Positions 8,791-16,636 of a stretch of 20,431 bases of DNA are shown here, in pieces. The position numbers and the translations under genes are program-made. Position 1 is the stretch's first letter, and each line of letters begins with the position of its first letter. Below the pieces are notes generated by a model. That model saw nothing but the letters and a program-made list of their open reading frames with translations, did no database searches and had not been told where the DNA came from. Source of the DNA: UBA2658 sp964617335 (GTDB lineage Bacteria; Bacillota; Clostridia; Oscillospirales; Oscillospiraceae); assembly GCA_964617335.1 (NCBI GenBank), contig CAZTXG010000030.1:1-20431 (forward strand). Reading direction: 5' to 3'.

Positions 8791-9090
8791 ATGACTATCA
8801 AAACATCGCAGGAGGGCACAAAGGCTATTTTGGCCATTGAAGGCCGGATAGACACAAACACCAGCCCCCAGCTTCAAGATGCCCTGCTAAAGGCCTTCCA
8901 AACGGCAAAATCTGTAACAGTTGACTTTGCCGCCGTGCCTTACATAAGCAGCGCGGGGCTTCGTGCCCTCCTTATCGGACAAAAGACCGCAGCTTCAAAG
9001 GGGCTTACCATGGAGCTTAAAAATGTCTCTCCGGCAGTGTTCTCTATTCTGGAGTCTGTGGGCTTTTCAAAAATTCTCACCATTAACTAA
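8791..9090 (+). CDS. STAS-domain anti-anti-sigma factor (SpoIIAA/RsbV-like)
   Basis: The 99-aa protein is a single STAS domain, the antagonist in partner-switching: unphosphorylated it binds an RsbW-type kinase and frees that kinase's target. The start (LAIEGRIDTNTSPQLQDAL) and the phosphorylation loop VDFAAVPYISSAGLRALL are typical; by alignment with SpoIIAA Ser58 the phosphorylated residue should be Ser54. It lies 115 bases after the gpI-like gene on the same strand, so it may share the baseplate transcript or have its own promoter; no convincing promoter was seen. It ends before a strong terminator and converges on the RsbW-like kinase gene, its probable partner. Confidence 0.93.
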   Translation: MTIKTSQEGTKAILAIEGRIDTNTSPQLQDALLKAFQTAKSVTVDFAAVPYISSAGLRALLIGQKTAASKGLTMELKNVSPAVFSILESVGFSKILTIN

Positions 9091-9155
9091 GGGGATTTAA
9101 GCGAAAAAAGTCTATATTTCAGCTTTTTTGTTATTCCGCTTTTAAAGCTATATAT

Positions 9156-9197
9156 AAAAGCCAAAACCCTTAAAAATTTATAGGGTCTTGGCTTTTT
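9156..9197. terminator. Two-way Rho-independent terminator between STAS and RsbW genes
   Basis: The arms AAAAGCCAA..ACCCT (9156-9170) and AGGGT..TTGGCTTTTT (9182-9197) form a long stem with one mismatch and an 11-base AT-rich loop. The right arm ends in T5 for the + strand; the left arm supplies a T-run for the minus strand. It separates two convergent transcription units. Confidence 0.85.
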
Positions 9198-9216
9198 ACG
9201 CATTTTTTCGGCCTTT

Positions 9217-9639
9217 TCAGCCTGCCGATTCACTTAAGTTTTTCTGGATTGTGAAAATATTTTTCCCGTCTTCACGCCTATAGGATACATCATCCATGCT
9301 ATTTTTAACCATATATATGCCAAGGCCGCCCACGTCTCTGTCTTCCGCGGAAAGGCTTATATCAGGGTCTGCCTTTTCAAGGGGATTATAGGGAATCCCC
9401 CCGTCCATAAACTCTATAATAACCCGCAGAGGCTCTTTTTCCACACGGCAGCGTATGCTTGCCTCACCAACCTCCGGATGGTAGGCATAGTGGGCGATAT
9501 TTACATATATTTCTTCCACCGCAATCTCAATGGCGAGAAGGTCTTCCATAGGGCAGTTATAGCTTTCCAGTATTCCGCGAACGAAGGCCAGCACTTCCTC
9601 CAGACGCTCTGTTTCCGCGCTTATAATAAGTTCTTTCAT
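9217..9639 (-). CDS. RsbW-like serine kinase / anti-sigma factor (HATPase_c)
   Basis: This 140-aa protein is an intact GHKL-type ATPase of the RsbW/SpoIIAB family. The N-box is EIAVEEIYVNIAHYAY (Glu42, Glu43, Asn47), the G1 box is MDGGIPYNP (Asp79), and the G2 box is VGGLGIYMVKN (Gly104-Gly107), so ATP binding and kinase action on a STAS serine are expected. It is the last gene of the minus-strand operon. AAGGAG (9650-9655) lies 10 bases before the ATG, and an 87-base gap containing a short GC-rich inverted repeat (GCCGCC 9668-9673, GGCGGC 9688-9693) separates it from the phosphatase gene. The STAS protein encoded next to it is the likely substrate; the protein it restrains is not encoded in the window. 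Confidence 0.93.
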   Translation of the reverse strand: MKELIISAETERLEEVLAFVRGILESYNCPMEDLLAIEIAVEEIYVNIAHYAYHPEVGEASIRCRVEKEPLRVIIEFMDGGIPYNPLEKADPDISLSAEDRDVGGLGIYMVKNSMDDVSYRREDGKNIFTIQKNLSESAG

Positions 9640-9726
9640 GGGCTTTCAGCTCCTTGTCGGTTTATCTGCCGCCTGCTGGTAAGCTGCGGCGGCCCTTAGG
9701 TAAATTCTTCCACAATCGCGGTGTTT

Positions 9727-11850
9727 CTATGCGTTTTCCCTGCCTTTAAATTTAATTCCCAGCATTGTAATGTCGTCAAACTGCTCCGCTTCGCCAACAA
9801 AGGCCTCCATAGCCTGCTCAACAGCATATAAAAGCCCCTTCATATCTTTATCGGCGTTTTCATCTAAAGCATCCTTAAGCCGCTCCTCGCCGAAAAGCTC
9901 GTCGGAAATGTTTGTGGCTTCCGTCACCCCGTCGGTATAGAGATACAAAATATCTCCGCCGGAAAGATCCAGCTGAAATTCCCCGTATGAGATGTTTTCA
10001 AGCCCCGCCAGAACAAAGCCCGGGTCAGACTTAAGGTAGGTAAAGCTTCCGTCAGAGCGCTTTAATAAAGGTGGGTTATGCCCTGCGTTGCCATAGACCA
10101 TTTTGCCGGTCTTAATGTTTAAAACACCCATCCAGGCGGTTACAAACATGGCTGCATCGTTGTTTTCGCAAAGCTGGGTGTTAACCGCGGTTAAAACCTG
10201 AGAGGGTGCTTCGCCGTTTTGGGTGTGGTTTTTAATAAGAGTTTTTGCTATAACCATAAATAGCGCCGCCGGCACCCCCTTGCCGGAAACGTCTGCTATA
10301 ATTATACCGAGATTTTCCTCGTCCACAAGGAAAAAGTCATAAAAATCCCCTCCAACTTCCTTTGCGGGCCGCATACTTGCGAAAATGTCAAGCTCCTTGT
10401 GCTCGGGAAAGGGCGGGAAAATACAGGGCAGCATAGAGGCCTGAATTTGGGTTGCCACATTAAGCTCTGCTCCTATGCGCTCTTTTTCCGCCGTAACAGC
10501 CGTTAGCTCTTTTATATGCTGCTGAAGGCTGCCTGTCATGGAGTTAAAGGCCAGAGCCAGAGTTTCAATCTCGTCTCCAGTTTTAATTTCCAGCTTCGTG
10601 TCAAGGTTGCCTCCTGAAATTTCCTCCACCCCACGGCTGAGGTGAGCCAAAGGCCCTGTGAGCTTTTTGGAGAAGAAATAGCTTAAAATAAAGACCATAA
10701 TCAAAACAAGGCAGACAACTGCAACAATGGCTATAAGAGCCGTTTTAACAGAGTTATCAACAGCCAGAATGGCAGCGTCTGTCATGTCCATTATGCTCTC
10801 GTTAACCTCGCTGACAGGGCGAAGGGCTTCTTCCACATCCATAACTGTAACAACGCCCCAAGGCAAAACGCTCATAGGCTGGCAGGCCATGTAAACCTGC
10901 CTTCCCTCATATTTAACCTGAGCCACGGAGGAAGTGCCATCCAGCATTTCTTCCATCATCTTTGCAATTTCGGGGTTTTCGTGCTTGGTCATGTCGGTGG
11001 TTTTAATCTCGCCATGCTCATCTCTTTGAATGTAAGGGGAGATTATAACACTGCCCTCTTGGTTAACCACAAAGGCATAGCCGGTTTCACCTATGGAGGT
11101 GCTTATTATTTCTTCGTTTAAATTTGTCATTAAAGCGCCTATGCCCACAACCGCCCTAACCTCTCCCAAAGAGTCAAACACAGGGGCGGCGCAGGTTATG
11201 GCAAGGCCCCGTCCCATGGCATCGCTGAAAACATCCGTCCAGATAAGGCTGCCCTCATTCTTCGCGTCTATATACCAGCCCCTTTGTCTGCCGTCTATAG
11301 TTTCGGGTTTTTTGTCTGAATCGGGGTCCACCATTATAACAAAGCCGCTTTCTGTGGCTATGTAATCTGCCGTTATGTCCTCATCAACTTCTGTAATATG
11401 CAGTAATATATCTTTGCAGTTTGCCACAAGGCCAATTTCGTCTTCAAGCTCAAGGGCAGAAACCCCCTCTGCAAGCAAAAGCTGAGTTGTGTTTGTGCCG
11501 GCAAGTAAGGGGTCCGGTGCTGAAACCTTTTTTACGGAATAGTCTTCGGGGCTTGCATAAAGGTCACCTGCGTAATCCGCCAAAATCTGTGTGTAAACCT
11601 GCTGTTTTCCAAGCTTTTCATCGGCTATGGAGGCCTTTGTTTCTGCCGTGGAGCTTAGCCTTTCCAGTATCTGCTCTTCAACGGCCCTGCCGCTGCTGTC
11701 TCCCGCTGTGGTGCCAAGGTTGCTGCTGGCCTCAAAAACGTCTGTTCTTATCATATTCACGCTTATAAAGGTGACAACACCCATAAGAACCATTGAAAAC
11801 AGTGAGATAACGAGAAGTATTAGGAATATTTTCCCCCGTATGGTTTTCAT
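9727..11850 (-). CDS. Membrane PP2C (SpoIIE-type) phosphatase with Cache-like sensor and HAMP
   Basis: This 707-aa protein is a one-piece sensor-phosphatase. Residues 8-31 form a membrane segment, about 35-365 an extracellular dCache-like domain (YIATESGFVIMVD, GRQRGWYIDAK, GETGYAFVV), about 370-393 a second membrane segment, 394-447 HAMP, then a short helical linker (AEKERIGAELNVATQIQASM) and a PP2C domain. Metal-binding and catalytic motifs are all present: GGDFYDF (500-506), ADVSGKGVPAALFM (519-532), YTDGVTEA (638-645) and FDDITML (691-697). It should remove phosphate from the STAS protein when an outside signal is sensed. AGGAGGT lies just before the ATG. The GNAT gene is 45 bases upstream and the RsbW-like gene 87 bases downstream. 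Confidence 0.93.
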   Translation of the reverse strand: MKTIRGKIFLILLVISLFSMVLMGVVTFISVNMIRTDVFEASSNLGTTAGDSSGRAVEEQILERLSSTAETKASIADEKLGKQQVYTQILADYAGDLYASPEDYSVKKVSAPDPLLAGTNTTQLLLAEGVSALELEDEIGLVANCKDILLHITEVDEDITADYIATESGFVIMVDPDSDKKPETIDGRQRGWYIDAKNEGSLIWTDVFSDAMGRGLAITCAAPVFDSLGEVRAVVGIGALMTNLNEEIISTSIGETGYAFVVNQEGSVIISPYIQRDEHGEIKTTDMTKHENPEIAKMMEEMLDGTSSVAQVKYEGRQVYMACQPMSVLPWGVVTVMDVEEALRPVSEVNESIMDMTDAAILAVDNSVKTALIAIVAVVCLVLIMVFILSYFFSKKLTGPLAHLSRGVEEISGGNLDTKLEIKTGDEIETLALAFNSMTGSLQQHIKELTAVTAEKERIGAELNVATQIQASMLPCIFPPFPEHKELDIFASMRPAKEVGGDFYDFFLVDEENLGIIIADVSGKGVPAALFMVIAKTLIKNHTQNGEAPSQVLTAVNTQLCENNDAAMFVTAWMGVLNIKTGKMVYGNAGHNPPLLKRSDGSFTYLKSDPGFVLAGLENISYGEFQLDLSGGDILYLYTDGVTEATNISDELFGEERLKDALDENADKDMKGLLYAVEQAMEAFVGEAEQFDDITMLGIKFKGRENA

Positions 11851-11895
11851 AACGACCTCCTGATAAAATATATAAAGCCCGTAAATCGCCAGCCC

Positions 11896-12951
11896 TTAGG
11901 CTTCTCTTACTTCACCGCCGGCCTTTCCGCCGGTTTTTTTCTGTGATTGTGAGCTGATATAATCATAAACCTGCCTGTAGCCCTCGTCTATTTCCAGCCT
12001 GTCAAAGGGTAAATTTAGGCCCAGGGGATGGTGCATTATCATAAATTCGCCGTTTCCGCATAGGGGATGGAGTCCTGTGAAAATAAAGCCCCAACTTTTA
12101 AGAACCTCATAGGCATAAGCCGCTGAAGGGTCGTTTAGGTCAATGAATATATTTATGGTTTGCTCTGCCTTATACGGCTCTTTTAAAAGCCCCTTGACAA
12201 GCTTTTCAAAATCCTCACCGCATTTAAAAACTTCCACTGTTTTTGTAAGGTGGGTTTCGTCCTGCTCCCAGTGATACATAGTTTCGCCTTCGGGCTTTTT
12301 ACCCTCCTCCTGCCTAAAGCTTACACCAAGCTTTTTGTATATGCCGTTTATAAAGCTTTCGTGTTCCGGCGGCAAATGCAGGCTGCCAGCGTCTTTTTTC
12401 CCCTTTGGCAAAACAGCCACGGCAAAAGACTGTTTCCGGCAGCCTTTTATGTCGAAAGAGTGCTTTAATATGTTGTTGCTGTGAACAAAAAGCAAAAAGC
12501 CTGTGGGTATAAAGCCGCAGCTTATAGTCTGGCGCTGGGCTATGGAATGAAAGGTAACGGAATGGACAGCAACAGCGCTGTACTCATCAATAGGAGGGCT
12601 ATCCAGCATGGCTTTTGTAAACACTGTGCCGACACCAAAGCCCCTATAGTCCTTTCTTACAACGTGCATGGTCATCTCGGGCACCATATCAAGTCCTTTG
12701 CAGGGGGGCAGAGCAAGACTTGCAACGGGCTCTTTTGTATCGCTGAAGGCAAGATAGCATAAAATCTTGCCCTGTTTTATTTTTTCTGCCAGCTCAAAAG
12801 TGTTGTATATGTACTTTTGAGGGTAGCTCTCCCCATATTCGTCACGGATGCAGGCTTGAAACCCCAAAATATCCTCAGCAGCATTGGGCTTGACCTCTTT
12901 AAAATCGCATTTTAGCTTTTCTCCGGTATTTTCTCTCGTAAGTTCTACCAT
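11896..12951 (-). CDS. GNAT-family acetyltransferase in the partner-switch operon
   Basis: The product (351 aa from the chosen start) has a GNAT fold in its first 160 residues. The acetyl-CoA loop is visible as EMTMHVVRKDYRGFGVGTVF (R103-x-x-G-x-G108), followed by AVAVHSVTFHSIAQ and GFIPTGFLLF. The rest (about 190 aa) looks like a second, divergent GNAT-like lobe (INIFIDLNDPSAAYAYEVLK, then SWGFIFTGLHPL) and ends in a Gly/Lys-rich tail. The start at 12951 is preferred because GGAAG and AAGGAT lie upstream; the in-frame ATG at 13011 would add 20 residues but lacks a binding site. GNAT proteins occur near or fused to RsbW-like ATPases in other bacteria (general recall), which fits this operon. 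Substrate unknown. Confidence 0.82.
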   Translation of the reverse strand: MVELTRENTGEKLKCDFKEVKPNAAEDILGFQACIRDEYGESYPQKYIYNTFELAEKIKQGKILCYLAFSDTKEPVASLALPPCKGLDMVPEMTMHVVRKDYRGFGVGTVFTKAMLDSPPIDEYSAVAVHSVTFHSIAQRQTISCGFIPTGFLLFVHSNNILKHSFDIKGCRKQSFAVAVLPKGKKDAGSLHLPPEHESFINGIYKKLGVSFRQEEGKKPEGETMYHWEQDETHLTKTVEVFKCGEDFEKLVKGLLKEPYKAEQTINIFIDLNDPSAAYAYEVLKSWGFIFTGLHPLCGNGEFMIMHHPLGLNLPFDRLEIDEGYRQVYDYISSQSQKKTGGKAGGEVREA

Positions 12952-13031
12952 TTTTGCACTTCCATCCTTAATGTCACAGCTTGTGAGCAGCGGAAAATCC
13001 CTAGCCCGCATCCAAGTTTTTGAGCAGACGC

Positions 13032-14798
13032 CTAAATGAGCACGCTTAGGTTGTTAACACCGAGAGTTCTTGTATATTTTATATCACGGGCAGAGGAGGC
13101 CACCATTTTAATCCCAAGGCTTTCTTCCATATTATCCGGATTACTTTCGTAAAAACTTATGGGGTCAAATTCCCGCCCGCCGTTTCGTATGCGCAGGATA
13201 ACATGGTCTGTTCCCGACAGAAGGCGAACGTCCATATAGCCCTCGTCAAGGCCTTCAAAAGCATTTTGGGAGATAGACAGTAAAAGCTCCTCTAAGGCCA
13301 GTGAAATAATCATGGCTCTTTTTTCATCAACCTTGTTAATAGCTGAAAACTCCGAAATTTTTTCTGAGGCGTTTATTATGGAATCCGTGTCGTTTTTAAC
13401 GGAAAAGGCTATGGAACGGGCGTTTTTTTCATCTTCCTCATTTAATAGAAGAAGCCGTGAAAGCCCTCGTTTTTTTCCGTAAATGAAAGAAATTGCAAGG
13501 GTTAGCAGCACTGTCAAAGCCTCGCCTGCCGGTATGCCTGCCCAAACCGCAAGAGGGGAAAGCTTTGATAAGAGAAGGGAGGCAGCAAGGGGCAGGATAA
13601 GGCAGCGGCAGGCTGATATAAGGTTTGAAAACCATAGCACGCCGATGGTCATAAAGTGGAACTGATAAAGATTTGTAACCATGGCAAAGGGCATACTCAA
13701 GGCAAACATAAAGATGGCAAGCATTGCCGACTGGAAAAGATTCTCGTCGTAAAGACCGAAGATATGGCATATGCTTTTCCAGAAAACAGCAAGGGCAAGG
13801 CCGAAGGCCGCAGCCAGAAAAAGCCCCCAGCGCAGAGAAACCCTCATAACATGACGGATGCTCACATAGTCTTTTTCCCCGAAGAAAACCCCCGACAGAG
13901 GCATAATTGTTTGGGAAACTCCCAAGAGAATGGAAAGGGCAAAGGTGTTTACGTTTGCCAAAACGGTGAATACAGTAAGACCTCCCAGTCCTAGAATGCT
14001 AAGGAGCAGCCTGTTGTATAAAAGGGTTCTCAAAACTGTGAAAAGATTTGTAAGTGCCGTGGGGCTGCCTGTGGCAAGAAGCTCGCCTGTGGTTTTTATT
14101 TCGCCTTTAAAGCTGACAAGGCGAAGGTATGAGTCTTTTTTTAAAAAACCATGTAGGCTGTATAGCAGGGCCGCCAGATTGGAAAGCACCACCGAAAGAC
14201 CTATGCCCCCCATGCCCATATGGAATACCAGCAAAAACACAAGGCTGAAACAAATATTTCCAAGAGCCATTATGCCAAACATCCAAACTCCTATATTTGG
14301 CTTTCCCATAATGCGGAAAAAGTTAAGGGGTATATATAAAAGCATGGTAGTTATGGCCCCGGGGATAAAATAAAGGCAATAATCTCTTGCAGCGCTTCTT
14401 ATTTTCCCCTGAGCGCCCAAAATGTCAAGGAGCTTTTCAAGAAACACAAGAGCTCCGGCTGTAACAAAAAGTCCCACCGCCAGCATAAGAGCAAGAGACA
14501 GGGAGAAAAGCCGGCTGACCCCCTCATGGTCATCTCTGCCCAGACGGCGGGAGGAAAGGGCAGCGCCCCCAACACCGATAAGAGAACCAAGTGTCGTATA
14601 TACGAAAAAAACGGGGCTTACAATTCCCATGGCAGCAAGTCCCTCAGAGCCTAATACGTTTCCTGCTATAACTCCGCCGGAAAAACTTGATATTGTGCCC
14701 CCTAAAAGAGAAAGTATGGAGGGAAAAAGAAACTTTCTGAAGGTTTGTGTAATAAAAACGTCATTGTCCCGCAGGCTATTTTCGCCATCCTTTTCCAC
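13032..14798 (-). CDS. MATE-family transporter with C-terminal degenerate RsbW-like domain
   Basis: This 588-aa fusion begins with a MATE transporter (residues about 15-445, around 12 hydrophobic segments), recognisable from FRKFLFPSILSLLGGTISSF, LGSEGLAAMGIVSPVF and VGGAALSSRRLGRDD. A linker leads to a GHKL/HATPase_c-like domain (about 460-588) with SLALEELLLSISQNAF, ILRIRNGGREFDP and MEESLGIKMVASSA. Compared with the intact RsbW-like protein in this operon, the N-box Asn is Ser508, the G1 Asp is Asn539, and the first G2 glycines are Glu559-Ser560, so ATP use is doubtful. The start codon is GTG with AAGGGGGAGG seven bases upstream. It heads the operon; the transported substrate is unknown. 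Confidence 0.88.
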   Translation of the reverse strand: MEKDGENSLRDNDVFITQTFRKFLFPSILSLLGGTISSFSGGVIAGNVLGSEGLAAMGIVSPVFFVYTTLGSLIGVGGAALSSRRLGRDDHEGVSRLFSLSLALMLAVGLFVTAGALVFLEKLLDILGAQGKIRSAARDYCLYFIPGAITTMLLYIPLNFFRIMGKPNIGVWMFGIMALGNICFSLVFLLVFHMGMGGIGLSVVLSNLAALLYSLHGFLKKDSYLRLVSFKGEIKTTGELLATGSPTALTNLFTVLRTLLYNRLLLSILGLGGLTVFTVLANVNTFALSILLGVSQTIMPLSGVFFGEKDYVSIRHVMRVSLRWGLFLAAAFGLALAVFWKSICHIFGLYDENLFQSAMLAIFMFALSMPFAMVTNLYQFHFMTIGVLWFSNLISACRCLILPLAASLLLSKLSPLAVWAGIPAGEALTVLLTLAISFIYGKKRGLSRLLLLNEEDEKNARSIAFSVKNDTDSIINASEKISEFSAINKVDEKRAMIISLALEELLLSISQNAFEGLDEGYMDVRLLSGTDHVILRIRNGGREFDPISFYESNPDNMEESLGIKMVASSARDIKYTRTLGVNNLSVLI

Positions 14799-14805
14799 TT
14801 AGTTT

Positions 14806-14815
14806 CCTCCCCCTT
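14806..14815 (-). promoter_or_regulatory. Ribosome binding site supporting the GTG start of the MATE fusion gene
   Basis: Read on the minus strand, AAGGGGGAGG ends 7 bases before GTG at 14798, which fixes this non-ATG start. Confidence 0.85.
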
Positions 14816-14912
14816 ATTTATACTAAGGTTCAAAGCCCTGCCATAGAGCTTAGACGCGAATTTTTCATCTTTTTATATACTAACAGTTTAATCCGCAGGC
14901 CCTTCCTTGTCA

Positions 14913-14941
14913 ATGACGGCAAGGCCTTTATATGCCGTCAT
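14913..14941. repeat. Perfect 9-bp inverted repeat, candidate operator
   Basis: ATGACGGCA (14913-14921) and TGCCGTCAT (14933-14941) are exact reverse complements around an 11-base spacer. No T-run follows on either strand, so it does not look like a terminator. Its place between two divergent genes suits a binding site for a dimeric regulator. The regulator is unknown. Confidence 0.5.
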
Positions 14942-15027
14942 ATAGGTGAAAACAGACTTGTTTTAGGAAACCTTTAGGATTGTCGGCTGTATATATTATA
15001 ACTTTATGCTAAGATATAAATAGCAAT

Positions 15028-15068
15028 AAGGCAGATGGGTTTATAAAGAGCATGAAAGCTGCCTTTTT
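15028..15068 (+). terminator. Possible attenuator in the leader of the 503-aa gene
   Basis: AAGGCAG (15028-15034) pairs with CTGCCTT (15059-15065), and the second arm runs into T5 (15064-15068). The loop of 24 bases is long. No + strand gene ends upstream of it, so if real it would act as a leader terminator or attenuator for the gene at 15113. Confidence 0.35.
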
Positions 15069-15112
15069 ATACTCTGTTTTAATATGTGGATATAAAATAA
15101 GGGGGCTATAAT

Positions 15113-16624
15113 ATGGACGAAGAAATCCTGAAGGAAAAAAAGGTCCAAGAGGCATTTAAACATCAGGAACAGGCACCGGTACAAGCAGAACAGCTTGAAA
15201 CTCTTCAAAGCTGGGGTGATGCTCAAGGTGAGCAGTTGCAGCGGCAAAAAGAAAGCTTTGCTGAAAATATTATGGAATATCAGTCTGCTTATGATGAAGC
15301 CTCTATAAGTCAAATGGAAATACGCGCCCAAAGGCTTCGAGTTAGCTCCTCGGCAGATGCCGGAGGGCCGCTCATAGGTCAGCCGGCAGCAAAAGACAGC
15401 TATAAAGCAAGGCGTGAGCGTCAAAAAAAGCGTAAAGCCGCCTTGAAGGTCTGCCCTGTGGGAGATGAAAACACTCTGGAAATTGCCGCCCAGATAAGAG
15501 CAACTATTGACTGTCGCACAGCAGTAATCGACGACGAAGTAAAAAAGCTTGTAGAGAAAAATGGTACTGACACCCGTGTCCTCAGGGCTTTTTGCAATGA
15601 CTATAACCTTGATAGAAACGGTAATCCCCTAAGTGAGACAGACGAATATATCCAAAAGGAAAACGGCAGCTTTATGCGAGAGTATGCAAGCGGCGACCCC
15701 CTTTTGCGCCGCCCCCACCTTGACCGTATAAAAACGGAAATGATAAGCTGGAGTTTTGACATGAAGCGGGATATGTTCACGCCGGAAAATCTTGTAAGTC
15801 GTGCTGCCGAGTATAAGGCAATGGCAGATAAATTTACATACTTTGAAAACCTTCAAAAGGAAAACCTCGAATACTTTGAACAGCTGCCCCAGTTTGAACG
15901 TGAAATTCTCGAAGAACAGGCCAAACTGGGAGTCGCATTTACAAATACCTTCGCCATGCACATGAACGCATTGGGTATTAATGTTAACCTTGGTAAGGTT
16001 TACGGTTATGACAGCAAGGTGCCGATAGAACTTGGCCTTAATATGCGGGACGATGCCACAGCAGATTATTCAAACAAACTTAAATCTTATGGCAGCGGCG
16101 TGAGAAAACTCTTTACTGATGAGGTTGAGCGGCTTGCGGAGGCAGAAAGCTCCTTAGAATTAGAGAAAGAATTCACCGAGCAAAATGAGCTTTTATCGCG
16201 GAAATTCGGCGTATCCTTCCCTCATGGCGGCACTCCTCTTTTATATGAAGATTTCGCGAAATATCGGAATATGATTCTCGAAAACCCCGAAGCACACCAG
16301 CGTAACAGGGAATTAATCGACAAGGTTTTTTCCGACTTTTTTAAGACTCAAAGCAGCCGCAGTGAGCGTTTTCTTTACAGGCTTAAGCTGCAAAGAGTAC
16401 AGAACAATAACAGCATCAACCCTACTGAAGACCCGATTAAAACCTGGCTTACTCATCAGGCAAGCGTCTTATTAGATAAATGCTCCAAAGAAGATGGTCT
16501 TATGGAACACTATGCAGGGGCTCTTATGGATATTATGGCGCATTTTTTACTCGGAAAGCCTCTAAGCGACCCAGCCGAATCTGCTTTGCAGCGCTACAAG
16601 GCAGCGGCTGCAGAAGAAGAATAG
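15113..16624 (+). CDS. Unrecognised 503-aa hydrophilic protein; possible eCIS cargo or accessory factor
   Basis: I do not recognise this family. The first 110 residues look disordered and charged: Glu/Gln-rich (residues 1-50), a Ser/Gly/Pro stretch (75-95), and a strongly basic patch KARRERQKKRKAA (98-110). The remainder appears mostly helical, with possible landmarks RAFCNDYNLDRNGNPLSETD (158-177), LLRRPHLDRIKTEMISWSFD (197-216) and LEYFEQLPQFEREILEEQAK (252-271). There is no signal peptide, membrane segment, HExxH or other enzyme motif that I can see. AAGGGGG (15099-15105) precedes the ATG. The next gene, a GNAT-like protein, starts 12 bases after its stop, so the two are co-transcribed. 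Position between the partner-switch operon and the eCIS AAA+ gene suggests a cargo or accessory role, which is inference only. Confidence 0.85.
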   Translation: MDEEILKEKKVQEAFKHQEQAPVQAEQLETLQSWGDAQGEQLQRQKESFAENIMEYQSAYDEASISQMEIRAQRLRVSSSADAGGPLIGQPAAKDSYKARRERQKKRKAALKVCPVGDENTLEIAAQIRATIDCRTAVIDDEVKKLVEKNGTDTRVLRAFCNDYNLDRNGNPLSETDEYIQKENGSFMREYASGDPLLRRPHLDRIKTEMISWSFDMKRDMFTPENLVSRAAEYKAMADKFTYFENLQKENLEYFEQLPQFEREILEEQAKLGVAFTNTFAMHMNALGINVNLGKVYGYDSKVPIELGLNMRDDATADYSNKLKSYGSGVRKLFTDEVERLAEAESSLELEKEFTEQNELLSRKFGVSFPHGGTPLLYEDFAKYRNMILENPEAHQRNRELIDKVFSDFFKTQSSRSERFLYRLKLQRVQNNNSINPTEDPIKTWLTHQASVLLDKCSKEDGLMEHYAGALMDIMAHFLLGKPLSDPAESALQRYKAAAAEEE

Positions 16625-16636
16625 GGGGGGAGTTAA

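Larger units (their letters stand above)
14799..15112. other. Divergent intergenic region, 314 bases
   Basis: This gap lies between the minus-strand MATE operon and the + strand 503-aa gene and should hold both promoters. Visible contents are the MATE ribosome binding site, a perfect 9-bp dyad (14913-14941), a possible attenuator (15028-15068), and an AT-rich stretch (14990-15020). A weak + strand promoter may be TTGTCG (14980-14985) with TATGCT (15005-15010), but the 19-base spacer is long. No convincing minus-strand promoter was found. No tRNA or conserved RNA was recognised. Confidence 0.6.

Noticed and set aside
9104..9129. AAAAAAG and CTTTTTT arms just after the STAS gene
   Set aside because: Stem is almost only A-T and would be unstable; the strong terminator at 9156-9197 explains termination.
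9668..9693. GC-rich 6-bp inverted repeat between the phosphatase and RsbW-like genes
   Set aside because: Short with a 14-base loop and no T-run; noted in the RsbW entry but not strong enough for a separate feature.
13438..14802. Plus-strand and minus-strand open frames inside the MATE fusion gene
   Set aside because: They are antisense or out of frame to a well-supported transporter and carry no domain signal.
14980..15010. Possible sigma-A promoter TTGTCG / TATGCT
   Set aside because: Spacer of 19 bases and both hexamers are imperfect; kept only as a remark in the intergenic entry.
15041..15424. 127-codon minus-strand frame opposite the 5' end of the 503-aa gene, hydrophobic in appearance
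   Set aside because: Its hydrophobic character comes from reading the Glu/Lys/Gln-rich N-terminus in antisense; no ribosome binding site, and it overlaps a well-supported start.
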